Positions 15,571 to 22,886 of a stretch of 22,886 bases of DNA are shown here, piece after piece. Location of the stretch: assembly GCA_025455225.1 (NCBI GenBank), contig JALOMY010000006.1, forward strand, positions 1 through 22,886, in the 5' to 3' direction. Under the pieces are notes generated by a model, which was not told where the DNA came from, searched no databases, and saw only the letters and a list, made by a program, of their open reading frames with translations. Both the position numbers and the translations under genes were made by a program. Within the stretch, counting starts at the first letter, position 1; the number at the start of each line of letters is the position of its first letter. The DNA is from Cyclobacteriaceae bacterium. Its GTDB lineage: Bacteria > Bacteroidota > Bacteroidia > Cytophagales > Cyclobacteriaceae.

Positions 15571-16098
15571 TTAAAATCCCGGCTCAGGACTTTTCTTTTG
15601 TGTAAAGATAGTTACAATCAAGCCAACAATTAATACTGTTATGATGCCGCCAATTATTCCAAAAATCAAAATAGCTTCCGGAGACATAAACATCTCGGCA
15701 AATTTCATTCCTTGATCGATTTGCTCATCAGACATGCCACGCGCCTGCATTTCCTCAATCTGCTTTTCCTTAATCATTTCAACGAATGATGAATCGATAA
15801 ATTTAATATAGATGTAGGTAAACAGACTGGAAATTACTGAACTCAGTAAACCAATCCAGAATGAAATGCCAATACCTTCACCATATGACATAAATCCGCT
15901 TCCATTATCCTTAAAATATTTGTGCGCCAGAAATATCCCTGCAACATAAAATAGAATGCTTGCCCAGCGGCCAATACCGGAGGTCATGTCCACATTCATG
16001 ATAGTAAGGACAAGGAAATAAATTACTGAAACCAGTGCCAGGATCAGCCCGTAGCGAATGCCTACGGAACGAGTGGTAATTGAAGTTGTTTCTTCCAT
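15571..16098 (-). CDS. DUF4199 membrane protein (first copy)
   Basis: 175 residues with four hydrophobic segments (about 12-32, 43-60, 77-97, 141-164). The first helix has the RSVGIRYGLILALVSVIYF pattern and there is a charged, helical insert between helices 3 and 4 (KEKQIEEMQARGMSDEQIDQ), both typical of DUF4199, a Bacteroidota family of unknown function. It is a tandem paralogue of the next upstream gene: both start with a short polar leader, then Arg-x-Gly-x-Arg-Tyr-Gly, and have the same helix order. It sits 1 bp from each neighbour, so translation is probably coupled. Confidence 0.85.
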   Translation of the reverse strand: MEETTSITTRSVGIRYGLILALVSVIYFLVLTIMNVDMTSGIGRWASILFYVAGIFLAHKYFKDNGSGFMSYGEGIGISFWIGLLSSVISSLFTYIYIKFIDSSFVEMIKEKQIEEMQARGMSDEQIDQGMKFAEMFMSPEAILIFGIIGGIITVLIVGLIVTIFTQKKSPEPGF

Positions 16099-16099
16099 G

Positions 16100-16633
16100 T
16101 TAGTCGGTTTTGGGTTGTTTTCTTAAGATTACGGATAAAATGATACTTACGAACAAGCCAATTGCAAAACTTTGTACAATATACATCAATGCTATTTGCC
16201 CCATATTAGTAGCCGGAAGGGATTCTAAATTACGCTGATACGATTCTTCTCCAATACGTTCAATATCTTCTTCCGGAAAACCCTTTAAATACTCCGTCAT
16301 AGCAGAAACATAGGAGGGAATAAAATTCATTTCTAAGTTACCGAATGCATATAAAAGCAACGAACCCAGTACGGCTGCCGTCAGCACTACAAAGAAACTT
16401 CCTACCATACCCTGCCAGAAATACAATATACCTTCCTGGTGGTATTCACGGTATTCTTTCAGGGCGAAGAATATAAAAATTCCATACAACAATATGCGGA
16501 AGTCCACGAAAGGCGCTACCATGAGCGGATGACGGCCCAGGTAAAACATAACAATCATAAGTGAAATGGAAAGCACAGCAGCAATAGCTCCATAGCGTGC
16601 CCCGATCCGCATCAAAACAGAAGGATTGTTCAT
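16100..16633 (-). CDS. DUF4199 membrane protein (second copy)
   Basis: 177 residues with four hydrophobic segments (about 12-31, 40-56, 71-94, 146-170). The leader reads MRIGARYGAIAAVLSISL, matching its paralogue at 15571-16098. The insert between helices 3 and 4 (YLKGFPEEDIERIGEESYQRNLE) is acidic, unlike the Met/Gln-rich insert of the paralogue, so the two copies have diverged in the cytoplasmic or periplasmic loop. Function unknown. The start is 1 bp from the dihydroorotase-like stop and the end is 1 bp before the next gene. The pair may form a hetero-oligomer; that is inference from arrangement only. Confidence 0.82.
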   Translation of the reverse strand: MNNPSVLMRIGARYGAIAAVLSISLMIVMFYLGRHPLMVAPFVDFRILLYGIFIFFALKEYREYHQEGILYFWQGMVGSFFVVLTAAVLGSLLLYAFGNLEMNFIPSYVSAMTEYLKGFPEEDIERIGEESYQRNLESLPATNMGQIALMYIVQSFAIGLFVSIILSVILRKQPKTD

Positions 16634-16634
16634 A

Positions 16635-17894
16635 TCAATTACTGAACCAGTGCCGGGAATTATTAAGTGTAGCGATTACTTTACCGGTAATTGTTTTCCC
16701 ATACCAGGGTGAGTTTTTCGATTTGCTCAGGTTGGTCTTTTCATCCAGGATCCAGGTGCGTGAAGGATCAAGCAACGTAAGATTTGCTTTTTGGTTAACA
16801 TCAATAAAAGGAACCTGAAGACCGAGTACCTTCCGGGGTGCGCTGGTAACTTTTTCCAGCAAAGAAGACCAGTCAAGATGTCGCGACAATGAAACCAGGT
16901 TGGATGCAAAGGTTTGCAAATTTATAATGCCCGGTTCGGCATGATCAAATTCAATGCTTTTGCTTTCGTCATCCTGCGGCACGTGTCCGGAACAAATTAC
17001 ATCAATGGTTCCATCCTTCAATCCCTTTATCAACGCCAGGTTATCACGTTTCTCGCGTAACGGGGGATTGACTTTAAAATTGGTATCAAAGGTTTTGAGC
17101 AGGCCATCATCCAGCAAGGGCTGGTAGGCGGTTACATCGCACGTAACCGGCAACTTATTCTTAGCACTTCGAATCAATGCGACCGAACGGGCTGAAGATA
17201 AACGGCTGATGTGAAGCCTTCCGCCTGCATACTTAAGCAAATCGAGGTTGCGGTGAATAGCTACTTCTTCGGCAATGCGAGGCATTCCCTTTAAACCCAG
17301 CATGGTGCTTTGAACGCCTTCGTGCATCTGACCAAACATATTCAGCCAGATGTCTTCCGGATGATCAATCAAAACACCGTTAAACTTCTGCAGGTATTGA
17401 AGGGCTTTCAGAAAAATATCGGTATGCCAGATGGTTTTCAGTCCATCCGTAAAGCCCACCGCACCAGCTGTATGCAGATCAATCATTTCCGTCAGTTCTT
17501 CTCCCTTGTTGTTTCGGGTAACCGAGGCCAGCGGATGCACTTGTACCAACCGCTGATCATTGCCCCGGATAAGATACGTTACATCGTTTTTGGTTTGAAT
17601 GGACGGAACGGTATTCGGAAGAACGGCAAGTTCTGTAAATCCTCCTGCGGCAGCGGACTGAGTTAAGGTTGAAAGATCTTCTTTCTGTTCCAGGCCGGGG
17701 TCTCCAACATAAGTACCCAAGTCAAACCAACCGGCAGAAAGCAACATCCCTTCAGCTTCAATCACTTTATCGGCTGAATAGTTTTTATCCCCGATTTCAG
17801 CAATCTGTCCGTTTTGAATAAGAATGTTTTTTACTTTTTTATGGAAGGGGGAATCCGAATTGATGATTTTGGCAGCCTGGATGAGTATTTTCAT
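16635..17894 (-). CDS. Dihydroorotase-like amidohydrolase lacking catalytic residues (pseudoenzyme)
   Basis: 419 residues, full length for a type I dihydroorotase, with an N-terminal beta-sandwich strand (KVIEAEGMLLSAGWFDLG) and the family block DPGLEQKEDLSTLTQSAAAGGFTE (65-88) and VLPNTVPS. Metal and substrate residues are lost. The PGxIDxHxHxREPG motif is SAGWFDLGTYVGDPG (53-67), so both metal His are Gly60 and Tyr62 and the substrate Arg is Gly64. The catalytic Asp in IATDHAPH is Gly303 (ICSGHVPQD). His178 in DHPED remains. It therefore should not hydrolyse dihydroorotate. Inactive PyrC-like subunits (PyrC' of Pseudomonas) hold aspartate transcarbamoylase together; no pyrB is here. Its neighbours are BatA and DUF4199 genes, 6 and 1 bp away. 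Confidence 0.9.
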   Translation of the reverse strand: MKILIQAAKIINSDSPFHKKVKNILIQNGQIAEIGDKNYSADKVIEAEGMLLSAGWFDLGTYVGDPGLEQKEDLSTLTQSAAAGGFTELAVLPNTVPSIQTKNDVTYLIRGNDQRLVQVHPLASVTRNNKGEELTEMIDLHTAGAVGFTDGLKTIWHTDIFLKALQYLQKFNGVLIDHPEDIWLNMFGQMHEGVQSTMLGLKGMPRIAEEVAIHRNLDLLKYAGGRLHISRLSSARSVALIRSAKNKLPVTCDVTAYQPLLDDGLLKTFDTNFKVNPPLREKRDNLALIKGLKDGTIDVICSGHVPQDDESKSIEFDHAEPGIINLQTFASNLVSLSRHLDWSSLLEKVTSAPRKVLGLQVPFIDVNQKANLTLLDPSRTWILDEKTNLSKSKNSPWYGKTITGKVIATLNNSRHWFSN

Positions 17895-17900
17895 TTACTC

Positions 17901-19904
17901 TTATTTTAAAAATCGGATTAGGAGAATCTCCACCAAAAGGAAGAACAACGCCATCAGTAACGCATACTTCCATAAAGGTGTCCCCAAATATCTTGTTTTT
18001 ATTTCGTTGCTGAAAGTATCGACCGAAGCAGCTTCAAAAAGGGTTACATGATCTCCATTGCCTAGCTGGCGCTTGATTTCCTGTCCCGGCCACTGTTCAA
18101 GCAGCGATTCGCTGCTGTTCTGATTGAAGGCGAGTAAACCCAGTGTATCGTTTGCGATCGTAGCATGGTAAAATCCGGACTGCATGGTAAACCGGGGCAA
18201 ATCGAGTATAAGGCGATCAGGAAGCTTACGTTGAGTTGGAATAATTTCCTGCTGACCAACCAGCTTTACAGGTAGTTCTGCAGGTAGGCTGTCGACCCGC
18301 ATAGTAATCAACGTTTCACTTAAATTGTAATATGGTTTCCAGTTAGATTTTTTCCCGGATACGGCCATCCGGTACATCACCGGAAGGAATAAGAAATTGT
18401 TATTAAAATCCGTAAAATCGGTTGTGAGCGGAGAAGCCAGTACATAGAGTTTACCAGATTGATCGAAAACAGAAAGAAACGGTTTATCGTTCTTAAACTT
18501 AAGTAATGCCGTCCGGTCATTTCCCCAATCCAATACAGGCCTTGCTTTTGGCAATACCAATCGGTTCGAACGCTCTTCAAATACATTTTCAAAAAACGGA
18601 TTATTGAAATCCGGATTATCCAACTCACTCAAGGTTGTTGAGGCCGAAATAGACAGACCTGGGATAGCCAAAAGACTCTTGTACACATTAACATCCGGTG
18701 AAGCTGAAGGAATTACCATCAGCGATCCTCCTTGCTGGATGTAGTTTCGAAGTGCCTGGATCAACGGAACATCCAGTCGGTCGAGCGCATTCACTACAAG
18801 CAAGTCAGCTTCATTAAAAGCCGCGTAGTTGATATTGGTGATATCGTACGCACGAAAACTGAATACATCGCGATTGCCAAAGACTTTCCCGACAGGTGAT
18901 TCAGCCAAACCAGTTTTAATTTCAATGACATGAATCTTCTCGGAGAAATTCAGAGCCAGATAAAAATCATTATCAAAACTAACCGGGTAATCGCTGAATG
19001 AAACAAGGGCTTCTGTCGTTCCGCGGTTGGTTGTAACCAAATCAAACGATGTAAATGCCTCCCCCTTGGCCGGTATACTGATTGAACTGGTACCGGTTTG
19101 AATTCCATTTAGTGAAAGTTTGATCAGAAGCTGATCGACTGAGCGGCTGCCATCGTTACGAAGTTTAACATGCAGGGTATTTTTTTCTCCTCCCACTACA
19201 AACGGATTTTCCAGGTAAGCGGTATCGACAAAAATATTGGAAACCGATTCAAGGGTTAAAGGAATCAGGTGAACACGTTGGGTACTATCGATAGCATCCG
19301 GATTCAAGTTGCCCAGGGTTGAACGCTGAAAATCAGAAATCCAGAATATTTCCTGTTGTGTGGCGGATGATATAGTGTTATCAATGCGTTCTTTGATTTC
19401 ATTAAACGATCTGCTTACAGGAGAAAGTCTGATCTGGGTGAGCAGGTCCTGCAATTCAGCTTTTGTTTTAAAAGTATTGGAGAATGGTGCGAAGTCGTTT
19501 GTGATTATCCGAAAGCGCGTTTCGGGTGGAAAAATGGAAACGATCTCGTTGGCAATCTGAATACCGGCATCCAACGCCCGGGTTTTTTCACCAATGGGTA
19601 CTGACATGCTAAACGAATTATCCAGGTAAAGGATAATACTTTGCTGAGCCGAAACTTGTTCTTTAGCAGGAATAAAGGGCTGGGCAAAGGCAAGTACGAG
19701 AAAGAACAGAAATAATAACCGCGAAGCCAGTATGAGGTAATGTTTTAATTTTCGTTTGGCCGAAGTGGCCTCCTGCACCTGGCGAAGAAAGCGATTGCTT
19801 GAAAAATAGACCTTCTGTGTTTTCCGGAAATTAAACAGGTGTATAATAATCGGGATGGAGAGTACTGCCAACGCCCACAGAAATGCCGGATATACGAAAC
19901 TCAT
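17901..19904 (-). CDS. BatA-domain / von Willebrand A-type membrane protein
   Basis: 667 residues. The N-terminal BatA module is FVYPAFLWALAVLSIPIIIHL (3-22) plus RKTQKVYFSSNRFLRQV and a second membrane helix at about 56-79. A VWA-like domain follows, with a metal-site motif D-N-S-F-S (95-99, DxSxS). The middle has a CARDB-like beta domain near 225-310 and a later block (VFSFRAYDITNINYAAFNEADLLVVNAL) that looks like a GATase-1-like fold. A C-terminal helix (KYALLMALFFLLVEILLI) anchors the end. The bulk is therefore predicted on the periplasmic side. BatA-type proteins are tied to Bacteroides aerotolerance and envelope complexes, but a mechanism is not settled. It is the first gene of the operon. 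Confidence 0.88.
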   Translation of the reverse strand: MSFVYPAFLWALAVLSIPIIIHLFNFRKTQKVYFSSNRFLRQVQEATSAKRKLKHYLILASRLLFLFFLVLAFAQPFIPAKEQVSAQQSIILYLDNSFSMSVPIGEKTRALDAGIQIANEIVSIFPPETRFRIITNDFAPFSNTFKTKAELQDLLTQIRLSPVSRSFNEIKERIDNTISSATQQEIFWISDFQRSTLGNLNPDAIDSTQRVHLIPLTLESVSNIFVDTAYLENPFVVGGEKNTLHVKLRNDGSRSVDQLLIKLSLNGIQTGTSSISIPAKGEAFTSFDLVTTNRGTTEALVSFSDYPVSFDNDFYLALNFSEKIHVIEIKTGLAESPVGKVFGNRDVFSFRAYDITNINYAAFNEADLLVVNALDRLDVPLIQALRNYIQQGGSLMVIPSASPDVNVYKSLLAIPGLSISASTTLSELDNPDFNNPFFENVFEERSNRLVLPKARPVLDWGNDRTALLKFKNDKPFLSVFDQSGKLYVLASPLTTDFTDFNNNFLFLPVMYRMAVSGKKSNWKPYYNLSETLITMRVDSLPAELPVKLVGQQEIIPTQRKLPDRLILDLPRFTMQSGFYHATIANDTLGLLAFNQNSSESLLEQWPGQEIKRQLGNGDHVTLFEAASVDTFSNEIKTRYLGTPLWKYALLMALFFLLVEILLIRFLK

Positions 19905-19996
19905 TGCCGAAAATTACAATTTACCTTCGAGGAATGGTGAATATAATGCATGAAGAATTAGAATATTTGACTGACGGGAATACGAATGATTCATTC

Positions 19997-20035
19997 AAAA
20001 ATAAAAAAGCCCGGTCCATTGCTGAACCAGGCTTT
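19997..20035 (-). terminator. Rho-independent terminator downstream of ssb
   Basis: On the minus strand, AAAGCC-T-GGT...ACC-G-GGCTTT forms a stem interrupted by one mismatch, followed by TTTTTTATTTTT. It begins about 20 bp after the ssb stop, in the right orientation for ssb. The rest of the 150-bp gap to the BatA gene shows nothing else convincing; a one-mismatch -7 element TAATTTTC for BatA lies near its start but lacks a -33 partner. Confidence 0.75.
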
Positions 20036-20056
20036 CTGCCAACATAAACCGATCGA

Positions 20057-20395
20057 TTAACCTTGTTTTCCACCCAGCATAACCAGGTCGTTTACATTGA
20101 TCTCAGTAATGAAGCGTTTCTCGCCTTTGTCGGTTTCGTAATCGCGGTGCACCAACCGGCCTTCAATGCATACTTCCTGCCCCTTCCTCAGGTACTTTTC
20201 GGCCACACCGGCCAGTTTGCCCCAGATCACTACGTTGTGCCACTGTGTGTCTTCAACCTTTTCACCTTTCTGATTCTTGTACGAGTCGGATGTAGCGATG
20301 GAGAAGGAGGCCTTCTTTTTGTCGCCATACGTTTTCACTTCCGGATCTTTGCCTAAACGACCGATCAACTGAACACTGTTTCTTAAACTTTTCAT
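20057..20395 (-). CDS. ssb: Single-stranded DNA-binding protein, short form without acidic tip
   Basis: 112 residues. The OB-fold is complete: NSVQLIGRLGKDPEV (6-20), ATSDSYKNQKGEKVEDTQWHNVVIWGKLAGVAEKYL (34-69) and a last strand ITEINVNDLVML (95-106). It binds single-stranded DNA in replication and repair. The chain stops at LGGKQG, so there is no flexible linker and no DDDxPF-type acidic C-terminal tip, the docking site for partner proteins in most bacterial SSBs. It may be a second SSB paralogue. Alternatively the genome's main SSB is elsewhere. It is divergent from the zinc-ribbon gene, with 204 bp between them. Confidence 0.93.
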   Translation of the reverse strand: MKSLRNSVQLIGRLGKDPEVKTYGDKKKASFSIATSDSYKNQKGEKVEDTQWHNVVIWGKLAGVAEKYLRKGQEVCIEGRLVHRDYETDKGEKRFITEINVNDLVMLGGKQG

Positions 20396-20545
20396 AACTG
20401 TATAATTTATTGGTTTAACATACTTGCCCGGGTCACGCGAAACCGGCTGAAGAACTTCGTCAACGGGGTTTGTTGTGACTGACGATGCAAAGGTGTGGGG
20501 AGAAAAAAACCGGATTCGTATATTAATCGTTTACTTTCGATTATA

Positions 20546-20566
20546 TTCGTTTGTAAACGTTTATCA
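20546..20566 (+). promoter_or_regulatory. Operator-like palindrome TGTAAACGTTTATCA overlapping a possible promoter
   Basis: 20552-20566 is an imperfect palindrome with a perfect TAAACGTTTA core (20554-20563), of the kind bound by LacI-family regulators. TTCGTTTG at 20546-20553 is a one-mismatch -7 element, so the palindrome would cover the start site about 40 bp before ATG 20600. CGTTT occurs at 20528, 20548 and 20558 (20- and 10-bp steps). No -33 TTG is evident. Confidence 0.35.
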
Positions 20567-20599
20567 ACGGATAATAAAAGGGCTAAAAACGCTGAAATT

Positions 20600-20959
20600 A
20601 TGGCTAAAAAGGAAGAAAAAGTCTGCCTGGAGTGCGGTGAAAAAATTAAGGGCAGGGCCGACAAAAGATTTTGTTCCGACCAGTGCCGGATCACCTACAA
20701 CAATAAATTAAACAGCGATGAGACCAATTACATCCGGAATGTGAACAATACGTTGCGCAAAAACAGGCGAATCCTGATGGCGCTGAATCCGACCGGCAAA
20801 ACACGGGTTAGCTGGGATAAACTCAACGAAAAAGGATTCGATTTTACGTATTTTACAAGCCTGTATAAAACCAAAGAAGGAGGCATTTATCATTATTGTT
20901 ATGAACAAGGCTACCTCGAACTCGACAATAATTATTATCTGCTGGTTGTAAAAAAATAA
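20600..20959 (+). CDS. Small zinc-ribbon protein, function unknown
   Basis: 119 residues from ATG 20600. An open frame extends back to 20495, but that part lies in the palindrome-rich upstream region and gives a poor N-terminus, so it is not used. The N-terminal zinc ribbon is Cys9-x2-Cys12-x12-Cys25-x3-Cys29 (KVCLECGEKI then KRFCSDQCR). The rest is a charged helical region (IRNVNNTLRKNRRILMALNP) and a beta-rich C-terminus containing YHYCYEQGYLELDNNYYLLVV. The Cys pattern suggests nucleic-acid or ribosome-associated binding, but I do not recognise a named family. The GH32 gene starts about 31 bp after its stop, so the two may share a promoter. Confidence 0.8.
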   Translation: MAKKEEKVCLECGEKIKGRADKRFCSDQCRITYNNKLNSDETNYIRNVNNTLRKNRRILMALNPTGKTRVSWDKLNEKGFDFTYFTSLYKTKEGGIYHYCYEQGYLELDNNYYLLVVKK

Positions 20960-20990
20960 TGTAACCTCGGTTTATTCGATCTTGATACCT

Positions 20991-22502
20991 ATGAATTACC
21001 AAAAATTACTCCCGGTGCTGCTTGTGCTAATCCTGGCATGTACTTCTTCCAGAAAAGAAACTGATTCCACAACTGAACCACACCGGCCAAAATTCCACTT
21101 TACGCCTCCTTCCGGCTGGATGAATGATCCGAACGGAATGGTTTACTACGATGGTGAATATCACTTGTTTTATCAGCATTACCCCGACAGCACCGTTTGG
21201 GGCCCTATGCACTGGGGTCATGCCATCAGTACGGATTTGATTCATTGGCAACATCAGCCCATCGCATTGTTTCCCGATTCACTCGGATATATTTTTTCGG
21301 GTAGTGCCGTGGTGGACGTTAACAACACATCCGGATTGCAGGCGGGTAATGATAAACCCCTTGTTGCCATCTTCACCTACGATAAGAAAGGATTTGAAAC
21401 ACAGGGCATCGCCTACTCAACCGATAAAGGAAGAACCTGGACTAAATACGAAAACAATCCGGTGCTGAAAAATCCGGGTGAAAAAGATTTTCGCGATCCG
21501 AAAGTGTTCTGGCATGATGAATCCCAACATTGGATTATGTCGCTGGCGGTTGGTAACCGGATTGAGTTTTATCGATCATCCAATCTGAAAGACTGGGAGA
21601 AGACCGGTGAATTTGGCCGTGAATATGGAAACCATGGAGGTGTGTGGGAATGCCCGGATCTCTTTAAGTTACCAATAGAAGGTACTAACGAAAGCCGTTG
21701 GGTGCTTCTTGTCAGCATTAATCCCGGGGGTCCCAATGGAGGTTCTGCCACGCAATACTTTATCGGTCAGTTTGATGGAAAGACCTTCACGAGTGAAAAC
21801 GATCCGGCTTCTGAACGATGGGTTGACTATGGTCCTGATAACTATGCCGGAGTTACATGGAACAATGCACCGGATGGTCGCACCATTTTTCTGGGATGGA
21901 TGGGTAATTGGAATTATGCCCAGGTGGTTCCGACTCAATCGTGGCGCAGTGCTATGACGTTGCCCCGTGAATTATCATTGAAAGCAACCGCTGCAGGCCT
22001 TCGCCTTGCCGTTGTACCATCACCGGAAGTTCTATCATTACGGGGTGAGCAACAGGCAATTGATTTCAAAAAATCTGTATCCTTTAACGGGCTGACCGAA
22101 CTCCAGGTAACATTCGATCTGGCTGCTTCAACTTCAACCGATTTTGGTATTGAGTTTTTTAATTCCAGGAATGAAGTGCTGCGCATTGGGTATAACCGGA
22201 CCAGTAACCAATTGTATGTTGATCGTACAAAAGCCGGCAAACAAGACTTCTTCGATCAGTTTGCCGCAGTTCACACTGCATTGCGTTCATCCTCTGACCC
22301 GTTGCTGAAACTCCACCTCGTTCTGGATGTAGCATCGGTGGAATTATTTGCTGATGACGGCACTACATGCATGACCTCCACATTTTTTCCTAATGAAGAC
22401 TTTACAGAGTTTCGTTTTTACAGCAATACCGGAGAAACGGTATCTGTTTCAGGAGAATGGTTTTCATTAATGACGAATGCAAAAGTTAGGGCTGATAATT
22501 AG
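20991..22502 (+). CDS. GH32 fructan hydrolase lipoprotein (levanase / beta-fructosidase type)
   Basis: 503 residues from ATG 20991 (a TTG nine bases earlier is less likely). MNYQKLLPVLLVLILAC is a lipoprotein signal with Cys17 as the lipid-modified residue. The five-bladed propeller has WMNDPNG at 43-49 with nucleophile Asp46, RDPKVFW at 168-174 with transition-state Asp169, and WECPDLF at 219-225 with acid/base Glu220. A C-terminal beta-sandwich follows from about 345. The family splits terminal fructose from levan, inulin or sucrose outside the cytoplasm. Sub-type (exo levanase or inulinase) cannot be separated by eye. No susC/susD pair or fructokinase is adjacent. Its stop overlaps the stop of the convergent oxidoreductase gene by 3 bp. 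Confidence 0.95.
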   Translation: MNYQKLLPVLLVLILACTSSRKETDSTTEPHRPKFHFTPPSGWMNDPNGMVYYDGEYHLFYQHYPDSTVWGPMHWGHAISTDLIHWQHQPIALFPDSLGYIFSGSAVVDVNNTSGLQAGNDKPLVAIFTYDKKGFETQGIAYSTDKGRTWTKYENNPVLKNPGEKDFRDPKVFWHDESQHWIMSLAVGNRIEFYRSSNLKDWEKTGEFGREYGNHGGVWECPDLFKLPIEGTNESRWVLLVSINPGGPNGGSATQYFIGQFDGKTFTSENDPASERWVDYGPDNYAGVTWNNAPDGRTIFLGWMGNWNYAQVVPTQSWRSAMTLPRELSLKATAAGLRLAVVPSPEVLSLRGEQQAIDFKKSVSFNGLTELQVTFDLAASTSTDFGIEFFNSRNEVLRIGYNRTSNQLYVDRTKAGKQDFFDQFAAVHTALRSSSDPLLKLHLVLDVASVELFADDGTTCMTSTFFPNEDFTEFRFYSNTGETVSVSGEWFSLMTNAKVRADN

Positions 22503-22886
22503 AACCGTTCAGGATTAAAATGGGAAATGTCCATGCTTGACCTTTCCTGATTAATAATTTCACTTACCAGTTTGCCGGTGCCTGGACCAAGGCTGAGGCC
22601 CATCATTGAATGCCCGGTAGCGATTACCAGGTTTTTAATTTTTTTCGATCGGCCGATGTAGGGCAATCCATCGGGTGAACAAGGTCTTAAGCCATGCCAG
22701 GTATCTTCTTGCCTGGGCATAGATACATTCAAATCGGGGTAATAGGCCGGAATGGAAGTAACAATGCCCCGCACTCGATTCATATTTATTGTGTGATCGA
22801 TGCCGGTAATCTCCATGGTGCCTCCAAATCGTAATGAATTACCCATGGGAGTAACTGCCACACGGGCTTCCAGGAAAATGGAGGGC
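22499..22886 (-). CDS. FAD-dependent D-amino-acid dehydrogenase-like protein, C-terminal part (runs off the right edge)
   Basis: The frame is open from 22885 to the TAA at 22499-22501, giving about 128 C-terminal residues. Reading from the right edge: PSIFLEARVAVTPMGNSLRFGG, then EDTWHGLRPCSPDGLPYIGRS, then NLVIATGHSMMGLSLGPGTGKLVSEII. The GLRPxxPDGLPxIG block and the GHxxxGxxxxPxTGxLVxE end match DadA-type flavoproteins of the DAO family, which oxidise D-amino acids, proline derivatives or hydroxyproline. The N-terminal FAD-binding GxGxxG half lies outside the window. The end overlaps the GH32 stop by a few bases. Confidence 0.88.
   Translation of the reverse strand, partial: PSIFLEARVAVTPMGNSLRFGGTMEITGIDHTINMNRVRGIVTSIPAYYPDLNVSMPRQEDTWHGLRPCSPDGLPYIGRSKKIKNLVIATGHSMMGLSLGPGTGKLVSEIINQERSSMDISHFNPERF

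Noticed and set aside
16635..17894. Calling this gene an active dihydroorotase (pyrC)
   Set aside because: Both metal His, the substrate Arg and the catalytic Asp are replaced.
20407..20694. 95-codon minus-strand frame overlapping the ssb upstream gap and the zinc-ribbon gene
   Set aside because: Overlaps the zinc-ribbon Cys motif in the opposite sense and contains no family pattern.
1..22886. Defence system, prophage or mobile island
   Set aside because: No integrase, transposase, restriction, toxin or phage genes; composition looks uniform and gene content is core metabolism and envelope.

Overview
The window looks like chromosomal DNA from a Bacteroidota bacterium, most likely the Cytophagales side. 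The reasons are a GldL-type FKILHWPGAD motif protein, two DUF4199 proteins, a BatA-domain protein, a DUF1343 (NamZ-type) lipoprotein, almost no Shine-Dalgarno sequences, and a few sites resembling the phylum's TTG / TAnnTTTG promoters. This placement is inference from gene content. There are no tRNA or rRNA genes, CRISPR arrays, transposases or phage genes. Genes are packed tightly and no gene-free gap exceeds about 205 bp.

Layout. (1) 1-2435: the start of an FtsX/LolE-like ABC permease (minus strand) faces a DUF1343 exo-muramidase-like lipoprotein, followed by endonuclease III. (2) 2436-2801: a small minus-strand membrane protein with two GldL-like motifs. (3) 2924-7669: a plus-strand run of eight genes: methionyl-tRNA formyltransferase, a secreted barrel-like protein, dihydrofolate reductase, a small membrane protein, a short-chain dehydrogenase, a TSUP transporter, a small GNAT-fold protein and a META-domain lipoprotein. 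(4) 7678-9453: minus-strand bestrophin-like channel plus a TPR membrane protein. (5) 9549-11178: a sphingomyelin-synthase-like PAP2 protein and a family 2 glycosyltransferase, convergent. (6) 11326-14434: a plus-strand trio of an NTF2-like secreted protein, a paraoxonase-like lactonase and an M20-type metallohydrolase. (7) 14565-19904: a five-gene minus-strand operon with 1-6 bp gaps: BatA/VWA protein, dihydroorotase-like pseudoenzyme, two DUF4199 membrane proteins and a polyprenyl-phosphate-type glycosyltransferase. (8) 20057-22886: ssb with a clear terminator, a divergent zinc-ribbon protein, a GH32 fructan hydrolase lipoprotein, and the C-terminal end of a DadA-like FAD oxidoreductase.

Most of the window is core housekeeping plus cell-envelope functions. 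I see no defence system or mobile island. The most interesting material is a set of proteins whose motifs depart from their families: an endonuclease III with a broken 4Fe-4S cysteine motif, an M20 hydrolase with Gln in place of the first metal His, and a dihydroorotase lacking its HxH, Arg and catalytic Asp inside an envelope-type operon. Others are a full PON1-like calcium and histidine residue set, a sphingomyelin-synthase-like PAP2 enzyme, a duplicated GldL motif, and an ssb without the acidic tail. Two palindromic operator-like sites and a 7-bp tandem repeat lie in intergenic DNA. All family names rest on motif recognition by eye; no database search was run.
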